Origin: Streptomyces xylophagus | GTDB lineage: Bacteria > Actinomycetota > Actinomycetes > Streptomycetales > Streptomycetaceae | Length of the DNA stretch: 64,000 bases | Reading direction: 5' to 3' | Assembly: GCF_000716435.1 (NCBI RefSeq) | Contig: NZ_JNWO01000007.1 | Location: 124,001 to 188,000 of the forward strand | Part shown: piece by piece, positions 35,224 through 43,785 of the stretch | Layout of the letters: every line of letters starts with the position of its first letter | Numbering within the stretch: position 1 is the first letter of the stretch | Notes under the pieces: model-generated | What the model was told of the DNA's origin: nothing | The model's input: the letters and a program-made list of their open reading frames with translations, nothing else | Databases searched by the model: none | Made by a program: the position numbers and the translations under genes

Positions 35224-36162
35224 TCACTTCAACAGCCCCTTGTCCTTCAGATACGTCCGTGCCACGTCCTGCGCCAACCGCCGCCAGCTGTCGACCTGTT
35301 GATTCATCGATGCCAGGTCGGCCGTGGTGAGGACGTCGTTGAGTTTCCCCAGCGCCTTGGTCACACCGGAGCTCCCTGCCCGGGAACGGTTGACGACCGG
35401 GACGACGTAGTCGGCGTTCTGGAGGTGCTTGTCGTCGGTGAGGAGGACCAGGCCGAACTCGTCGAGGGTGGCGTCGGTCGTGGTGGTCAGCACCATCTGG
35501 TCCTGCCCGTTCTGCACCGCGCTCTTCGCCTGCGTGGTGCCGACGCCCTTCGGGTCGACGGCGGTGATGTCGATGCCGTAGGTCTTCTTCAACCCCGGTT
35601 CGCAGTACGGCCGTTGCACGCACTCGTCGCCCGCCGCCAGCCGCACTTTCAGTCCCGAGGCGCCGAGGTTGCTGAGGGTCTTAAGGTGGTGCTTCTCGGC
35701 ATACGAGCGGGCCACCGCGAAGGCGTTCTGGTCGACGGCCTTCCCGGGGTCGAGGACCGTGAGGCCGCGGGGCGTGGCCAGTTGGCGCAGTGCCCTCATC
35801 GTGGTGGCGAGGTCGGGTGAGCCGACGGCGGGTGCGTCGGGGCCGTTGGTCTTGGCGTTGAGCCAGTCGGCGAAGGTGGCCGCGTACTCGGGTACGACGT
35901 CGATCTGCCCTGATTCCAGGGCGGGTTCGTAGAGTTCGCGGTTGGCGACGGTGAGCAGGGACGTCTTGTAACCGGCCTGCTTGAGCAGGAGGGCGTACAT
36001 CTGGGCGAGCAGGTCGCTCTCGGTGAATCCGGCCGAGCCGATGGTGAGGTGGTGGCTGTCGCCGGGTGGTGCGGTGACGGCGCCCTGGTTCTCCAGGGAG
36101 GGTCCGGTCGAGCAGCCGGTGACCGCGAGGAGCAGCACGGCCGCGACGATGTGCCGCCTCAT
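35224..36162 (-). CDS. osmoprotectant ABC transporter substrate-binding lipoprotein
   Basis: A 312-residue OpuAC/ProX-like binding protein. The signal peptide MRRHIVAAVLLLAVTGC ends in a lipobox with Cys17. HLTIGSAGFTESDLLAQMYALLLKQAGYKT and LESGQIDVVPEYAATFADWLNA are typical of OpuCC/OsmF-class proteins that bind glycine betaine, choline or related compounds. The ATG at 36162 overlaps the stop of the upstream permease (ATGA), showing translational coupling; GGGGAG precedes it. It is the last gene of the three-gene minus-strand operon. Confidence 0.88.
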   Translation of the reverse strand: MRRHIVAAVLLLAVTGCSTGPSLENQGAVTAPPGDSHHLTIGSAGFTESDLLAQMYALLLKQAGYKTSLLTVANRELYEPALESGQIDVVPEYAATFADWLNAKTNGPDAPAVGSPDLATTMRALRQLATPRGLTVLDPGKAVDQNAFAVARSYAEKHHLKTLSNLGASGLKVRLAAGDECVQRPYCEPGLKKTYGIDITAVDPKGVGTTQAKSAVQNGQDQMVLTTTTDATLDEFGLVLLTDDKHLQNADYVVPVVNRSRAGSSGVTKALGKLNDVLTTADLASMNQQVDSWRRLAQDVARTYLKDKGLLK

Positions 36163-36830
36163 CGCACTCCCCTCGCCCACCGGGGCGCCAGCCGTTCGGC
36201 GACCTCGAAGACGCCCTCGACGAGCAGCGCGAACACCGCGACGAGGACGGCCCCGGCGACCACCTGGGCGGTGTTGGCGAGGTTGAAGCCGGCGGTGATG
36301 ATGCGACCGAGTCCGCCACCGCCGGCCAGCGCGGCGATCGTGGCGGTCGCGACGAGCTGGACGGCCGCGATCCGTACGCCGTTCATCAACAGCGGGAGGG
36401 AGAGCGGCAGTTCGACGCGGAACAGCATCTGCGACCCGGTCATCCCCATCCCGCGCGCGGCCCGCACCACATCGCGGTCGACCTCGCGCATACCGACGTA
36501 GGCGTTGGTGAGCAGGGGCGGTACGGCGAACAGGACGAGGGCGACGACCGTGGGCCCCTCGCCCCACTTGCCGATCGGGGTCAGGAGCAGCAGGACCAGT
36601 ACGGCGAAGGTGGGCACAGCGCGGCCGATGTTGGAGATGTTGACGGCAAGCGCGCCGCCCTTGCCGAGATGGCCGAGGACCAGCGCGACAGGCAGGGCGA
36701 TCAGGCAGCTGATGACCAGGCAGACGACCGTGAGGACGAGGTGCTGCGCGAGCCGGTGCCAGATGCCGTCGTCCCCGCTCCAGTGGGCGGAGTCGGTGAG
36801 CCAGTGCCAGGCATCGGTCAGGGTGTTCAT
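36159..36830 (-). CDS. osmoprotectant ABC transporter permease
   Basis: A 223-residue BPD_transp_1 permease, length typical of OpuCB/OpuCD. About five to six hydrophobic helices are visible, and the EAA-like loop VRAARGMGMTGSQMLFRVELPLSLPLLMNGVRIA (core GMTGSQMLFRVELP) that docks the ATPase is intact. The ATG at 36830 overlaps the stop codon of the preceding permease (ATGA). Together with that permease it would form the channel for osmoprotectant uptake energised by the ATPase at 33425-34579. Confidence 0.87.
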   Translation of the reverse strand: MNTLTDAWHWLTDSAHWSGDDGIWHRLAQHLVLTVVCLVISCLIALPVALVLGHLGKGGALAVNISNIGRAVPTFAVLVLLLLTPIGKWGEGPTVVALVLFAVPPLLTNAYVGMREVDRDVVRAARGMGMTGSQMLFRVELPLSLPLLMNGVRIAAVQLVATATIAALAGGGGLGRIITAGFNLANTAQVVAGAVLVAVFALLVEGVFEVAERLAPRWARGVR

Positions 36831-37507
36831 CCGCGCACCGCCCGCGTCCAGGGGGTGATCAGGCGTTGCACGAGCAGGAGGAGCAGGTCGGCCACGATCG
36901 CGATCACCACACACAGCACGGACGCGGTGAGCACCTGTGCCTTGAAGTAGGTGTTCATGCCCGCGTAGATGAGGTTGCCCAGCCCGCCGAAGCCGACGAT
37001 CGCGCCGACCGTCACCAGCGAGACCGCCGAGACGGTGGCGATGCGCAGTCCGGCCATCGCGGCGGGCAGCGCGAGGGGCAGTTCCACGGTGAGCAGGAGG
37101 CGGATCGGGCCGTAGCCCATGCCGCGTGCGGCCTGTCGGGTCTCTTCGGGTACGGCGCGCAGCCCCGCGAGGATGTTCCTCACCAGCAGGGTGAGCGAGT
37201 AGAGGACGAGCCCGGCGACGACGAGGGTGGCGGAGAGGCCGTACACGGGCAGGAGCAGGGAGAACATCGCCAGGGACGGGATCGTGTAGAGGATCGTCGT
37301 CACCGCGAGCACCGGTCCCGCCGCCCAGCCCCAGCGGCGGGCCACCACCGCGAGTGGAAGCGCGATGGCCAGGCCGATGAGCACCGAGATCGCGGTCAGC
37401 TGGAGATGCTGGCCGACCGCGTCGACGAGGATGTGGCGGCGGGTGCTCAGGTACTCGCCGCAGATCCACTCGTTGCGGGCGAGGCAGTCGTCCGGGGGCG
37501 CGGTCAC
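36827..37507 (-). CDS. osmoprotectant ABC transporter permease
   Basis: A 226-residue permease of the same family as the following gene, with EAA-like loop QAARGMGYGPIRLLLTVELPLALPAAMAGLRI and helices such as LTAISVLIGLAIALPLAVVA and LVVAGLVLYSLTLLVRNIL. I place the start at the GTG at 37507, giving VTAPPDDCLARNEWICGEYL, which resembles relatives; the frame extends further upstream (to 37726) but that part overlaps the divergent efflux gene and looks non-coding. The ribosome site is weak (GGAC). It heads the three-gene minus-strand operon. Confidence 0.82.
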   Translation of the reverse strand: MTAPPDDCLARNEWICGEYLSTRRHILVDAVGQHLQLTAISVLIGLAIALPLAVVARRWGWAAGPVLAVTTILYTIPSLAMFSLLLPVYGLSATLVVAGLVLYSLTLLVRNILAGLRAVPEETRQAARGMGYGPIRLLLTVELPLALPAAMAGLRIATVSAVSLVTVGAIVGFGGLGNLIYAGMNTYFKAQVLTASVLCVVIAIVADLLLLLVQRLITPWTRAVRG

Positions 37508-37553
37508 GGGTCCATTGCATCGGGTGGGCCAGGGGGTCGGCTCGTTCTGGTGA

Positions 37554-37592
37554 CCCGTACGGGGTGTCGCTGAGTACACCCCCGGATACGGG
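37554..37592. promoter_or_regulatory. imperfect inverted repeat in the divergent ABC promoter region
   Basis: CCCGTACGGGGTGT (37554-37567) pairs with ACACCCCCGGATACGGG (37576-37592) except for a 3-base bulge, around an 8-base loop. It lies between the osmoprotectant permease and the efflux ATPase genes and could be an operator or an RNA hairpin. Confidence 0.4.
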
Positions 37593-37674
37593 TTCTGCGC
37601 CCAATGTGTGCCGGACGCCGTCTCCGTAGCGTCTTCGACGAGGCACAGGGCGTGCCGCACGGAGGGTGAGGGCG

Positions 37675-38457
37675 ATGTTTCGCACCGCACGACGGACGCA
37701 CGACGAAGGACCCGCCGCCGAGGCACTGCGGCTGGTCAAGGTGAGCAAGACCTACGGCTGTGACGACAGCGCCGTGACCGCGTTGGACGGGGTCACGCTG
37801 AGCCTGGAACGCGGCACCTTCACCGCGGTGATGGGTCCTTCCGGGTCAGGCAAGTCCACACTCTTGCAGTGCGCGGCGGGTCTTGACCGGCCGGACAGCG
37901 GGATCGTGATGGTCGACGGCACCGAGATGACGGGCGGAAGCGAGGCCGAGCTGACGAGGTTCCGGCGCGGTCGGATCGGGTTCGTGTTCCAGCAGTACAA
38001 CCTCCTGGACACGCTCACCGTCGCGCAGAACACCGTGCTGCCGCTGAAGCTCGCGGGCCGACGCGTCGACCGTGACCGCGCCCGGGAGATCCTGACCGCC
38101 GTCGGCCTCGGCGACCGGCTCGGCCACCGCCCCGACCAGCTGTCCGGCGGTCAGCGGCAGCGGGTCGCCATCGCCCGCGCGCTGGTCACCGAACCCCGGG
38201 TGATCTTCGCGGACGAACCGACCGGTGCCCTGGACACACGCAGCGCCCGGGAGGTGCTGCTGCTGTTGCGGGAGGCGGTACGAGTACACGGCCGGACCGT
38301 GGTGATGGTGACGCACGACCCGGTCGCCGCGTCGTACGCCGACTCGGTCGTGTTCCTCGCGGACGGCCGGCTCGCCGGCCGGATGCACGCGCCGACCGTC
38401 GATGCGGTCGCCGAGCGGCTGGCGCACCTGGGCGACGACGTACCGGTGGGGGTGTGA
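37675..38457 (+). CDS. ABC transporter ATP-binding protein (MacB/LolD type)
   Basis: A 260-residue single-domain ABC ATPase. Walker A GPSGSGKST, Q-loop VFQQYNLLDTL, signature LSGGQRQRVAIARALV and Walker B VIFADEPTGALD match the MacB/LolD/FtsE subfamily, in which the ATPase works with an FtsX-like permease. The permease gene follows after 3 bp. The ATG at 37675 has GGAGG 9 nt upstream; a GTG at 37666 overlaps that ribosome site. The pair probably moves a small hydrophobic molecule or peptide out of the cytoplasm, but the substrate is unknown. Confidence 0.88.
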   Translation: MFRTARRTHDEGPAAEALRLVKVSKTYGCDDSAVTALDGVTLSLERGTFTAVMGPSGSGKSTLLQCAAGLDRPDSGIVMVDGTEMTGGSEAELTRFRRGRIGFVFQQYNLLDTLTVAQNTVLPLKLAGRRVDRDRAREILTAVGLGDRLGHRPDQLSGGQRQRVAIARALVTEPRVIFADEPTGALDTRSAREVLLLLREAVRVHGRTVVMVTHDPVAASYADSVVFLADGRLAGRMHAPTVDAVAERLAHLGDDVPVGV

Positions 38458-38460
38458 GCG

Positions 38461-39771
38461 ATGTTCGTCCTCGCGATGCGTTCGATCCGGCAGCGGCCGG
38501 GCCGGTTCCTGGCGACGCTGCTGGCCGCGTTCCTGGGCGCGGCGATCATCATGACGTTCAACTCGCTGCACGACACGGCGGCGCAGCACGGCATCGACGC
38601 GGTCAGCGCCGAGACGCTGTCCACGTCGGCGAGCGTCGTCGGCGGCTACGGCACCCTGCTGGTCTTCTTCGCCGTCGCCTCCACCCTGACGGTCAACGTC
38701 CGCCAGCGCACAAGGGAGTTGGAGACCCTGCGCTGCTCGGGGGCGACACCGGCGCAGCTCAAGCGGATGGTCGTGGGCGAGGCGGTGGCCGTCGCCCTGG
38801 TGGGCGCGGTCCTCGCCATCGGTCCGGCGATGCTCGGCGGGAGGGCACTGCTCGGGGTGTTCCAGGACAGCGGCCAGGTCGCCCGGTCCGTCGACTACTC
38901 CTTCGGCCCGTTCGCCCTCCAATCGGGCCTGGGCATCACGCTGTTGGCCTCGGCGGGCGCCGCGTTCCTGGCCGTACGGCGGGCAACACGCGGACGGCGA
39001 CAGCGGGGCCGGGCGCGGACGTTCTTCGCCTACGCCGCGCTGGTCGCGGGTGTGGTGTCGGTGACGGCGACCTTCGCCTTCTCCGCCACGGACGCGGCGT
39101 TGATGGCGGCACCGGCGTACGGGGCGACCCTGCTCTCGGTCGGCTTGGCTCTGCTGGCACCACGGCTACTGAAGGGCATGCTCGACCGGCTCCAACTGCC
39201 GGGCACGAGCGGCTGGTTGGCCGTACGCAATCTGCGGGAACGGGCCGACCAACTCGCCGGCATCCTGATGTCGCTGATCATGTTCACGGCGGTGTCCACG
39301 GCGACCCTGTACATGCAGGCGGTGGAGAGCGACGCGGTCAAGGCGTCGGGCCTGACGAAGTCGGTGGACGCGAAGAACCTGGAGACCCTCAACTTCACGG
39401 TCGTCGGCATCATCGTGGTCTTCGTCTGCGTGATGCTGGTCAACTCCCTGTACGCGGCGACGACTTACCGCGCCCGGGAGTTCGGCGGACAGCGCCTGGC
39501 GGGCGCGACTCCGGGTCAGGTACTGCGCACGGTGGGCACCGAGACGGCCGTCCTCACGGTCACCGGGGTACTGTCCGGCACGGTGGCCGCACTGGCCGGG
39601 ATCGTCCCCTTCACCATGGTCCGCACCGACTCGGTCCTCCCGCACCAGGGCCTCGGGATCTGGCTGACGGTCGTCGCGGTGGCGACGACGGTAACGCTGG
39701 GGACGAGCGTGGTGACGGCACGGCGGGTGCTGCGGACACCGGCGGTGGAGTCGGTGGGGCTGGCGGCGTGA
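38461..39771 (+). CDS. FtsX-like ABC transporter permease
   Basis: A 436-residue FtsX/MacB-like permease with about eight hydrophobic helices in two groups (about 15-190 and 240-425). Signature cytoplasmic loops are RQRTRELETLRCSGATPAQLKRMVVGEA and YRAREFGGQRLAGATPGQVLRTVGTETA (cores ELETLRCSGATP and EFGGQRLAGATP), one per half. The length is about half that of the 800-residue Streptomyces permeases with two large extracellular domains, so it is a compact exporter form. It follows the ATPase by only 3 bp and must be co-translated with it. Confidence 0.85.
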   Translation: MFVLAMRSIRQRPGRFLATLLAAFLGAAIIMTFNSLHDTAAQHGIDAVSAETLSTSASVVGGYGTLLVFFAVASTLTVNVRQRTRELETLRCSGATPAQLKRMVVGEAVAVALVGAVLAIGPAMLGGRALLGVFQDSGQVARSVDYSFGPFALQSGLGITLLASAGAAFLAVRRATRGRRQRGRARTFFAYAALVAGVVSVTATFAFSATDAALMAAPAYGATLLSVGLALLAPRLLKGMLDRLQLPGTSGWLAVRNLRERADQLAGILMSLIMFTAVSTATLYMQAVESDAVKASGLTKSVDAKNLETLNFTVVGIIVVFVCVMLVNSLYAATTYRAREFGGQRLAGATPGQVLRTVGTETAVLTVTGVLSGTVAALAGIVPFTMVRTDSVLPHQGLGIWLTVVAVATTVTLGTSVVTARRVLRTPAVESVGLAA

Positions 39772-39866
39772 GTACGAGGGCATTGCGGTTGGGGGCAGGC
39801 GTTACGGACGTCTGCCCCTTCCTCGTGTCTACGCAGGCCAGCCAAATGCGCCACGGTACGGCGTCG

Positions 39867-39945
39867 CCCTATAGGGGCGCGGGGCGGTATCAATATGCGG
39901 CTCCGCCGCGTGAGCGCGCCCAGCCACAACGGCGCCGCAGACAAC
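39867..39945. repeat. dispersed intergenic repeat, copy 3 (longer variant)
   Basis: Contains CCCTATAGGG (39867-39876), GGGGCGCGGGG, a second hairpin GCGGC tcc GCCGC (39897-39909) and CCAGCCACA near its end, the same ordered blocks as copies 1 and 2 with an extra central hairpin. It fills the gap between the FtsX-like gene and the convergent TetR gene and may act as a bidirectional terminator. Confidence 0.6.
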
Positions 39946-39964
39946 CCACAACAGAACCCGGCGT

Positions 39965-40534
39965 TCAGGCAACCCCGCCCGCATCCAGCAGCGTCGTCAC
40001 CGTCTCCAGAGTGAGCCCGTCCAACGTCTCCAACTTCGCACCGGCCCGAGCATTCGCACCATCAAAGACCAGCATCAACTGCCGCGCCAACAACTCCGGT
40101 TCACGCGCGCCCCCCAACTCGCCCTGCACCCGGAACGCGTCCTGCATCCGCTCCTTCGCCGCGCGAGCGACCACGCTCGCCGGGTGCTCGGGGTCCTTCA
40201 GCTCGACCAGCGCGGCAAGAAACGGACAGCCCATGAACCCGGGCTCAACCGAGACCTTCTCCACCTGCTCGAAGATGTACAGGATGCGCTCGCGCGGCGT
40301 ACCGGCGTCGTCCACACCGGCCGCGATCCGCGCCGCGTAGCCGGAGGCGCGTCGCTCCAGGCTCGCGGCCAGGACCTCGTCCTTGCTGTCGAAAAGCTGA
40401 TACATCGATCGCTTCGAGACGCCGGCGGACTTGCACAGGGCCTCCACGCCGATGGAAACGCCGTCGCGGTAGAAGAGCTCGGTCGCCGCGTCGAGCAGTC
40501 GTTCACGGGGTGACGCCTTGTCCGTCGTAGCCAT
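39965..40534 (-). CDS. TetR family regulator
   Basis: A 189-residue TetR protein. The helix-turn-helix is at about residues 10-55 (RERLLDAATELFYRDGVSIGVEALCKSAGVSKRSMYQLFDSKDEVL); the C-terminal domain has MGCPFLAALVELKDPEHPAS, the same subgroup signature as the TetR at 8392. A GAAACCGATCGGTGT operator lies 35 bp upstream, and two better copies of this dyad flank the start of the SDR gene at 42918-43622, 3 kb away, so that SDR is a possible distant target. It is divergent from the MoxR/VWA pair, which may also be controlled. Confidence 0.85.
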   Translation of the reverse strand: MATTDKASPRERLLDAATELFYRDGVSIGVEALCKSAGVSKRSMYQLFDSKDEVLAASLERRASGYAARIAAGVDDAGTPRERILYIFEQVEKVSVEPGFMGCPFLAALVELKDPEHPASVVARAAKERMQDAFRVQGELGGAREPELLARQLMLVFDGANARAGAKLETLDGLTLETVTTLLDAGGVA

Positions 40535-40568
40535 ACTGCGAGGTTACCGCGCCGGAAGCCAAGAGGAA

Positions 40569-40578
40569 ACCGATCGGT
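40569..40578. promoter_or_regulatory. TetR-type palindromic operator ACCGATCGGT
   Basis: A perfect 10-bp dyad, extended on the left to GAAACCGATCGGT, 35 bp upstream of the minus-strand TetR start and in the region shared with the plus-strand MoxR gene. Confidence 0.6.
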
Positions 40579-40682
40579 GTACAAGCTTGCGCAGGCGCCT
40601 TATCCCGGGTGACAGTGAGGGTGAACAAGCGCTTAGATATGTTGCTGCGCCGATGCACTACCCGCGAACCGCCGGAGGCCCC

Positions 40683-41540
40683 GTGTTCCGTTCCGTCGAC
40701 GAAGTCGCCGCCCGCCTCGCCGAGGCCGGCTATCTGGCCTCGCCCGCCGTCGCCACGACCGTCTTCCTCGCCGACCGCCTCGGCAAGCCGCTCCTCGTCG
40801 AGGGCCCGGCCGGTGTCGGCAAGACGGAACTGGCCAAGGCCGTCGCCGAGGTCGCCGGGGCCCGGCTGGTCCGGCTCCAGTGCTACGAGGGCGTCGACGA
40901 GTCCCGGGCCCTGTACGAGTGGAACCACGCCAAGCAGCTGCTGCGCATCAGCGCCGGCCGCGACGAGAGCTGGGACGAGACCCGCACCGACATCTTCAGC
41001 GAGGAGTTCCTGCTCCCCCGCCCGCTGCTGACGGCGATCCGCGGCGACGACCCGAAGGTCCTGCTGATCGACGAGACCGACAAGGCGGACGTCGAGGTGG
41101 AGGGCCTGCTGCTGGAAATACTCAGCGACTTCCAGGTCACCGTCCCGGAGTTGGGCACGATCACCGCGACCCGCCGCCCCTTCGTGGTCCTCACCTCGAA
41201 CGCGAGCCGCGAACTGTCCGAGGCCCTGCGCCGCCGCTGCCTGTTCCTCCATATCGGCTTCCCCGACGAGGAGTTGGAGCGCCGGATCGTACGGCTCAAG
41301 GTGCCGGGGCTCAGCCAGGCGCTGGCCGAGTCGGTAGTCCGGGTGGTCGGGGCGCTGCGCGAGATGGAGCTGCGGAAGGTGCCGTCGGTGGCCGAGACCA
41401 TCGACTGGGCCCGCACCCTGCTGGCGCTCGGCGCCGACACCCTCGACGAGACGGTCGTACGGGACACCCTCGGCGTACTCCTCAAGCACCAGGACGACAT
41501 CCTCAGGGCGGCGGCCAAGCTCGACCTGGACGCCGTGTGA
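40683..41540 (+). CDS. MoxR-type AAA ATPase
   Basis: A 285-residue AAA+ ATPase of the MoxR group. Walker A GPAGVGKTEL (41-50), Walker B VLLIDETDKAD and the sensor region VVLTSNASRELSEALRRRCLFLHIGFP are intact. Such ATPases act as chaperones that insert cofactors or mature complexes with a VWA partner, which is the next gene. The GTG at 40683 has GGAGG 4 nt upstream; an in-frame ATG at 40653 has no ribosome site. It overlaps the next gene by 4 bp (GTGA). No carbon-monoxide dehydrogenase or other client gene is present in the window. Confidence 0.85.
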   Translation: MFRSVDEVAARLAEAGYLASPAVATTVFLADRLGKPLLVEGPAGVGKTELAKAVAEVAGARLVRLQCYEGVDESRALYEWNHAKQLLRISAGRDESWDETRTDIFSEEFLLPRPLLTAIRGDDPKVLLIDETDKADVEVEGLLLEILSDFQVTVPELGTITATRRPFVVLTSNASRELSEALRRRCLFLHIGFPDEELERRIVRLKVPGLSQALAESVVRVVGALREMELRKVPSVAETIDWARTLLALGADTLDETVVRDTLGVLLKHQDDILRAAAKLDLDAV

Positions 41541-42892
41541 CCGCCGTCGGTGTCGCCGAGCGACTCACCGGCCTCGTCGGGGCGCTGCGCGCGCACGGTC
41601 TGCGGATCGGCACCGGTGAGACCGTGGACGCGGCGCAGGCCATGGAGGCGCTCGGGTTCGCGGACCGTGAGCTGTTGCGCGAGGGGCTGGCCGCGACGCT
41701 GCTGCACGGCACGGCCCAACGCCCGGTGTTCGACCCGGTCTTCGACCTCTACTTCCCGCGCGGTGTCGGAGCACCGCAGGGCCAGCCCACCAACCGCGAG
41801 GACCTCCGCGACCGGCTGGCGGCGGCGCTGACCGCCAACGACCGGGCGCAGATGGGGCAGTTGGCGGCGGAGGCCGTCGACGGTTTCGGCGGCTACGGCA
41901 ACTCCCCCACGTCGGACGGCTGGTCGTCACACCAGACCCTGGAGTGGCTGCGACCGCAGACGCTGCTGGCCCGGGTGCGGACGAGCATCCGCGCGCAGGG
42001 CGGGAACGCCGGGTTCACCGACCGGCTGCTCGAGGACGAGATCCGGCAGCGCATCGAGGGCTTCCGGCGGCAGGTCGCCGCGGAGGCGCGACGCCGGGTC
42101 GCCGAGCGGCGCGGCCGGGACGAGATCGCCCGGCGGGCGGTGGCGCCGACGGCGGACCGCGTCGACTTCCTGTTCGCCGGACGCGCCCAACTGGCCGAGT
42201 TGCGGAGGGCAGTTCAGCCTCTCGCCCGGAAGCTGGCCACCCGCCTCGCCGCACGTCGGCGCCGTGCGTCCCGGGGCACGATCGACCTCCGCCGCACCCT
42301 GCGCGGTTCGCTGTCCACGGGCGGGGTGCCGATGCGGCCGGTGCTGCGCCGGCGCCGGCCGGTCCGGCCCGAACTGGTGCTGCTGTGCGATGTGTCGGGC
42401 TCGGTGTCGGGCTTCTCCGACTTCACGATGCTGCTGGTGCAGGCGCTGCACGACCAGTTCAGCAAGGTGCGTGTGTTCGCCTTCGTCAACCGCCTCGACG
42501 AGGTGACCCCGCTGCTCACGCACGGCACGGCCGACCCCGAGGGCCTCGGCACCCGGATCCGCGACGAGGCCACCCTCACCGGCTGGCACGGGAGCAGCGA
42601 CTACGGCGTCGCCCTGGGCGAGTTCGCGGAGCGTTACGGCGACGCGGTCGGCCCGCGTACGACCGTGTTCGTGCTCGGTGACGCCCGCACCAACATGAGC
42701 GACCCGAATCTCCCTGCCGTCCGGCACATCGCCCAACGGGCCCGCCGCGTCTACTGGTTGAACCCCGAGCAGCGCTCCCAATGGGGCACGGGCGACTCGG
42801 CCGCACCCGATTACGCGGAGCTGGTCGAGATGCACGAGTGCCGGAACGCGCAGCAACTCAGCGCGCTGGTCGGCCGGTTGCTGCCGATCTGA
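41537..42892 (+). CDS. VWA domain protein (CoxE-like)
   Basis: A 451-residue protein with a C-terminal von Willebrand factor A domain. The metal-ion-dependent adhesion site is DVSGSVS (from Asp285), with the third MIDAS strand at TTVFVLGDARTN. The N-terminal 270 residues are Arg-rich and helical. The pairing with a MoxR ATPase, and the CoxE-like order, point to maturation or disassembly of a protein complex. The GTG start overlaps the MoxR stop codon, so the two are made together. The client is unknown. Confidence 0.83.
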   Translation: MTAVGVAERLTGLVGALRAHGLRIGTGETVDAAQAMEALGFADRELLREGLAATLLHGTAQRPVFDPVFDLYFPRGVGAPQGQPTNREDLRDRLAAALTANDRAQMGQLAAEAVDGFGGYGNSPTSDGWSSHQTLEWLRPQTLLARVRTSIRAQGGNAGFTDRLLEDEIRQRIEGFRRQVAAEARRRVAERRGRDEIARRAVAPTADRVDFLFAGRAQLAELRRAVQPLARKLATRLAARRRRASRGTIDLRRTLRGSLSTGGVPMRPVLRRRRPVRPELVLLCDVSGSVSGFSDFTMLLVQALHDQFSKVRVFAFVNRLDEVTPLLTHGTADPEGLGTRIRDEATLTGWHGSSDYGVALGEFAERYGDAVGPRTTVFVLGDARTNMSDPNLPAVRHIAQRARRVYWLNPEQRSQWGTGDSAAPDYAELVEMHECRNAQQLSALVGRLLPI

Positions 42893-42917
42893 CGGGGCCC
42901 GTCCGGCGCATCGGGCC

Positions 42918-43622
42918 TCAGGCCGCCGTCAACTGCGGGTACAGCGCGCCGCCTTCGGCGGAGAGGCCTGCCTTCACCTGCCGGGTCAGGTCGTCGGCCA
43001 GTACCTCGAAGGCGCCGGACTCGATGCCGTCGAGGGCCTGTGCCGCCACGCTCTCGGGAGTGGACTTGGGCGCGTCGACTTGCGCGGCCATGTCCGTGTC
43101 GACGTAGCCGACGTGCAGTCCGGTGACGTCGATGCCGCGCGGCTTCAGGTCCAGGCGCAGGGAGTTGGTCTGGGACCAGAGGGCCGCCTTGGAGGCGCTG
43201 TAGGAGCCCAGGACGCCGAGCCAGGACAGGACCGAGTGGACGTTGAGGATGTGGCCGCCGCCGTTGCGCTCGATGATCGGCACGAATGCGCGGGTGACGA
43301 GCAGGGGGCCGTAGAAGTTGGTCTCGAACTCGCGGCGGACGTCCTCGACGGGTGAGTCCAGGAAGTTCGCGTTCACGGCCGCGCCCGCGTTGTTGATCAC
43401 GATCGTGACGTCCTGCGCCTGTTCGGCCGCCGCGGCGACGGACGCGGGGTCGCTGACCTCCAGCGCCAGCGGTACCGCGTCGGGGTGGGTGACGGTCTTC
43501 GGGTCGCGGGCGGTGGCGTACACCTTCTTGGCGCCGCGCTCGTACAGGGCTGTCACCAGTGCGCGGCCGATGCCACGGCTGCCGCCGGTGACGAGGACGA
43601 CGGAACCTTCGATGTTCGTCAT
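42918..43622 (-). CDS. short-chain dehydrogenase/reductase
   Basis: A 234-residue classical SDR. The NAD(P)-binding motif TGGSRGIG is at residues 12-19, NNAG near 78, and the catalytic YxxxK lies in GSYSASKAALW. The substrate cannot be predicted. The ATG at 43622 has GGGAG 6 nt upstream. Two copies of a TetR-type dyad, 34 bp apart centre to centre, lie 49-97 bp upstream, which suggests tight repression and induction by a small molecule. No regulator gene is adjacent, so the TetR at 39965 (same operator) or the one at 8392 are candidates. Confidence 0.85.
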   Translation of the reverse strand: MTNIEGSVVLVTGGSRGIGRALVTALYERGAKKVYATARDPKTVTHPDAVPLALEVSDPASVAAAAEQAQDVTIVINNAGAAVNANFLDSPVEDVRREFETNFYGPLLVTRAFVPIIERNGGGHILNVHSVLSWLGVLGSYSASKAALWSQTNSLRLDLKPRGIDVTGLHVGYVDTDMAAQVDAPKSTPESVAAQALDGIESGAFEVLADDLTRQVKAGLSAEGGALYPQLTAA

Positions 43623-43670
43623 GGAGAACTCCCGAGGTGGGGGATGCCGTAGGACACCCGGAACAAGATG

Positions 43671-43719
43671 GAAACCGATCGGTTTCCTCGCACGTCGACC
43701 ACAGTAAACCGATCGGTTT
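43671..43719. promoter_or_regulatory. double TetR-type operator upstream of the SDR
   Basis: GAAACCGATCGGTTTC (43671-43686, perfect 16-bp dyad) and AAACCGATCGGTTT (43706-43719, perfect 14-bp dyad) are centred 34 bp apart, about three helical turns, so two dimers could bind the same face. The core equals that upstream of both TetR genes. Confidence 0.7.
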
Positions 43720-43785
43720 CCACGGGCAACCCCGCGGGCAGTTTCGCGAACCCACCCGCAGCCGGGCCGACGGCCGGAGCGCGCG

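Noticed and set aside
40627..40634. AAGCGCTT before the MoxR gene as a third inositol operator
   Set aside because: Only the core matches; the TTAAA/TTTAA flanks of the two true copies are absent.
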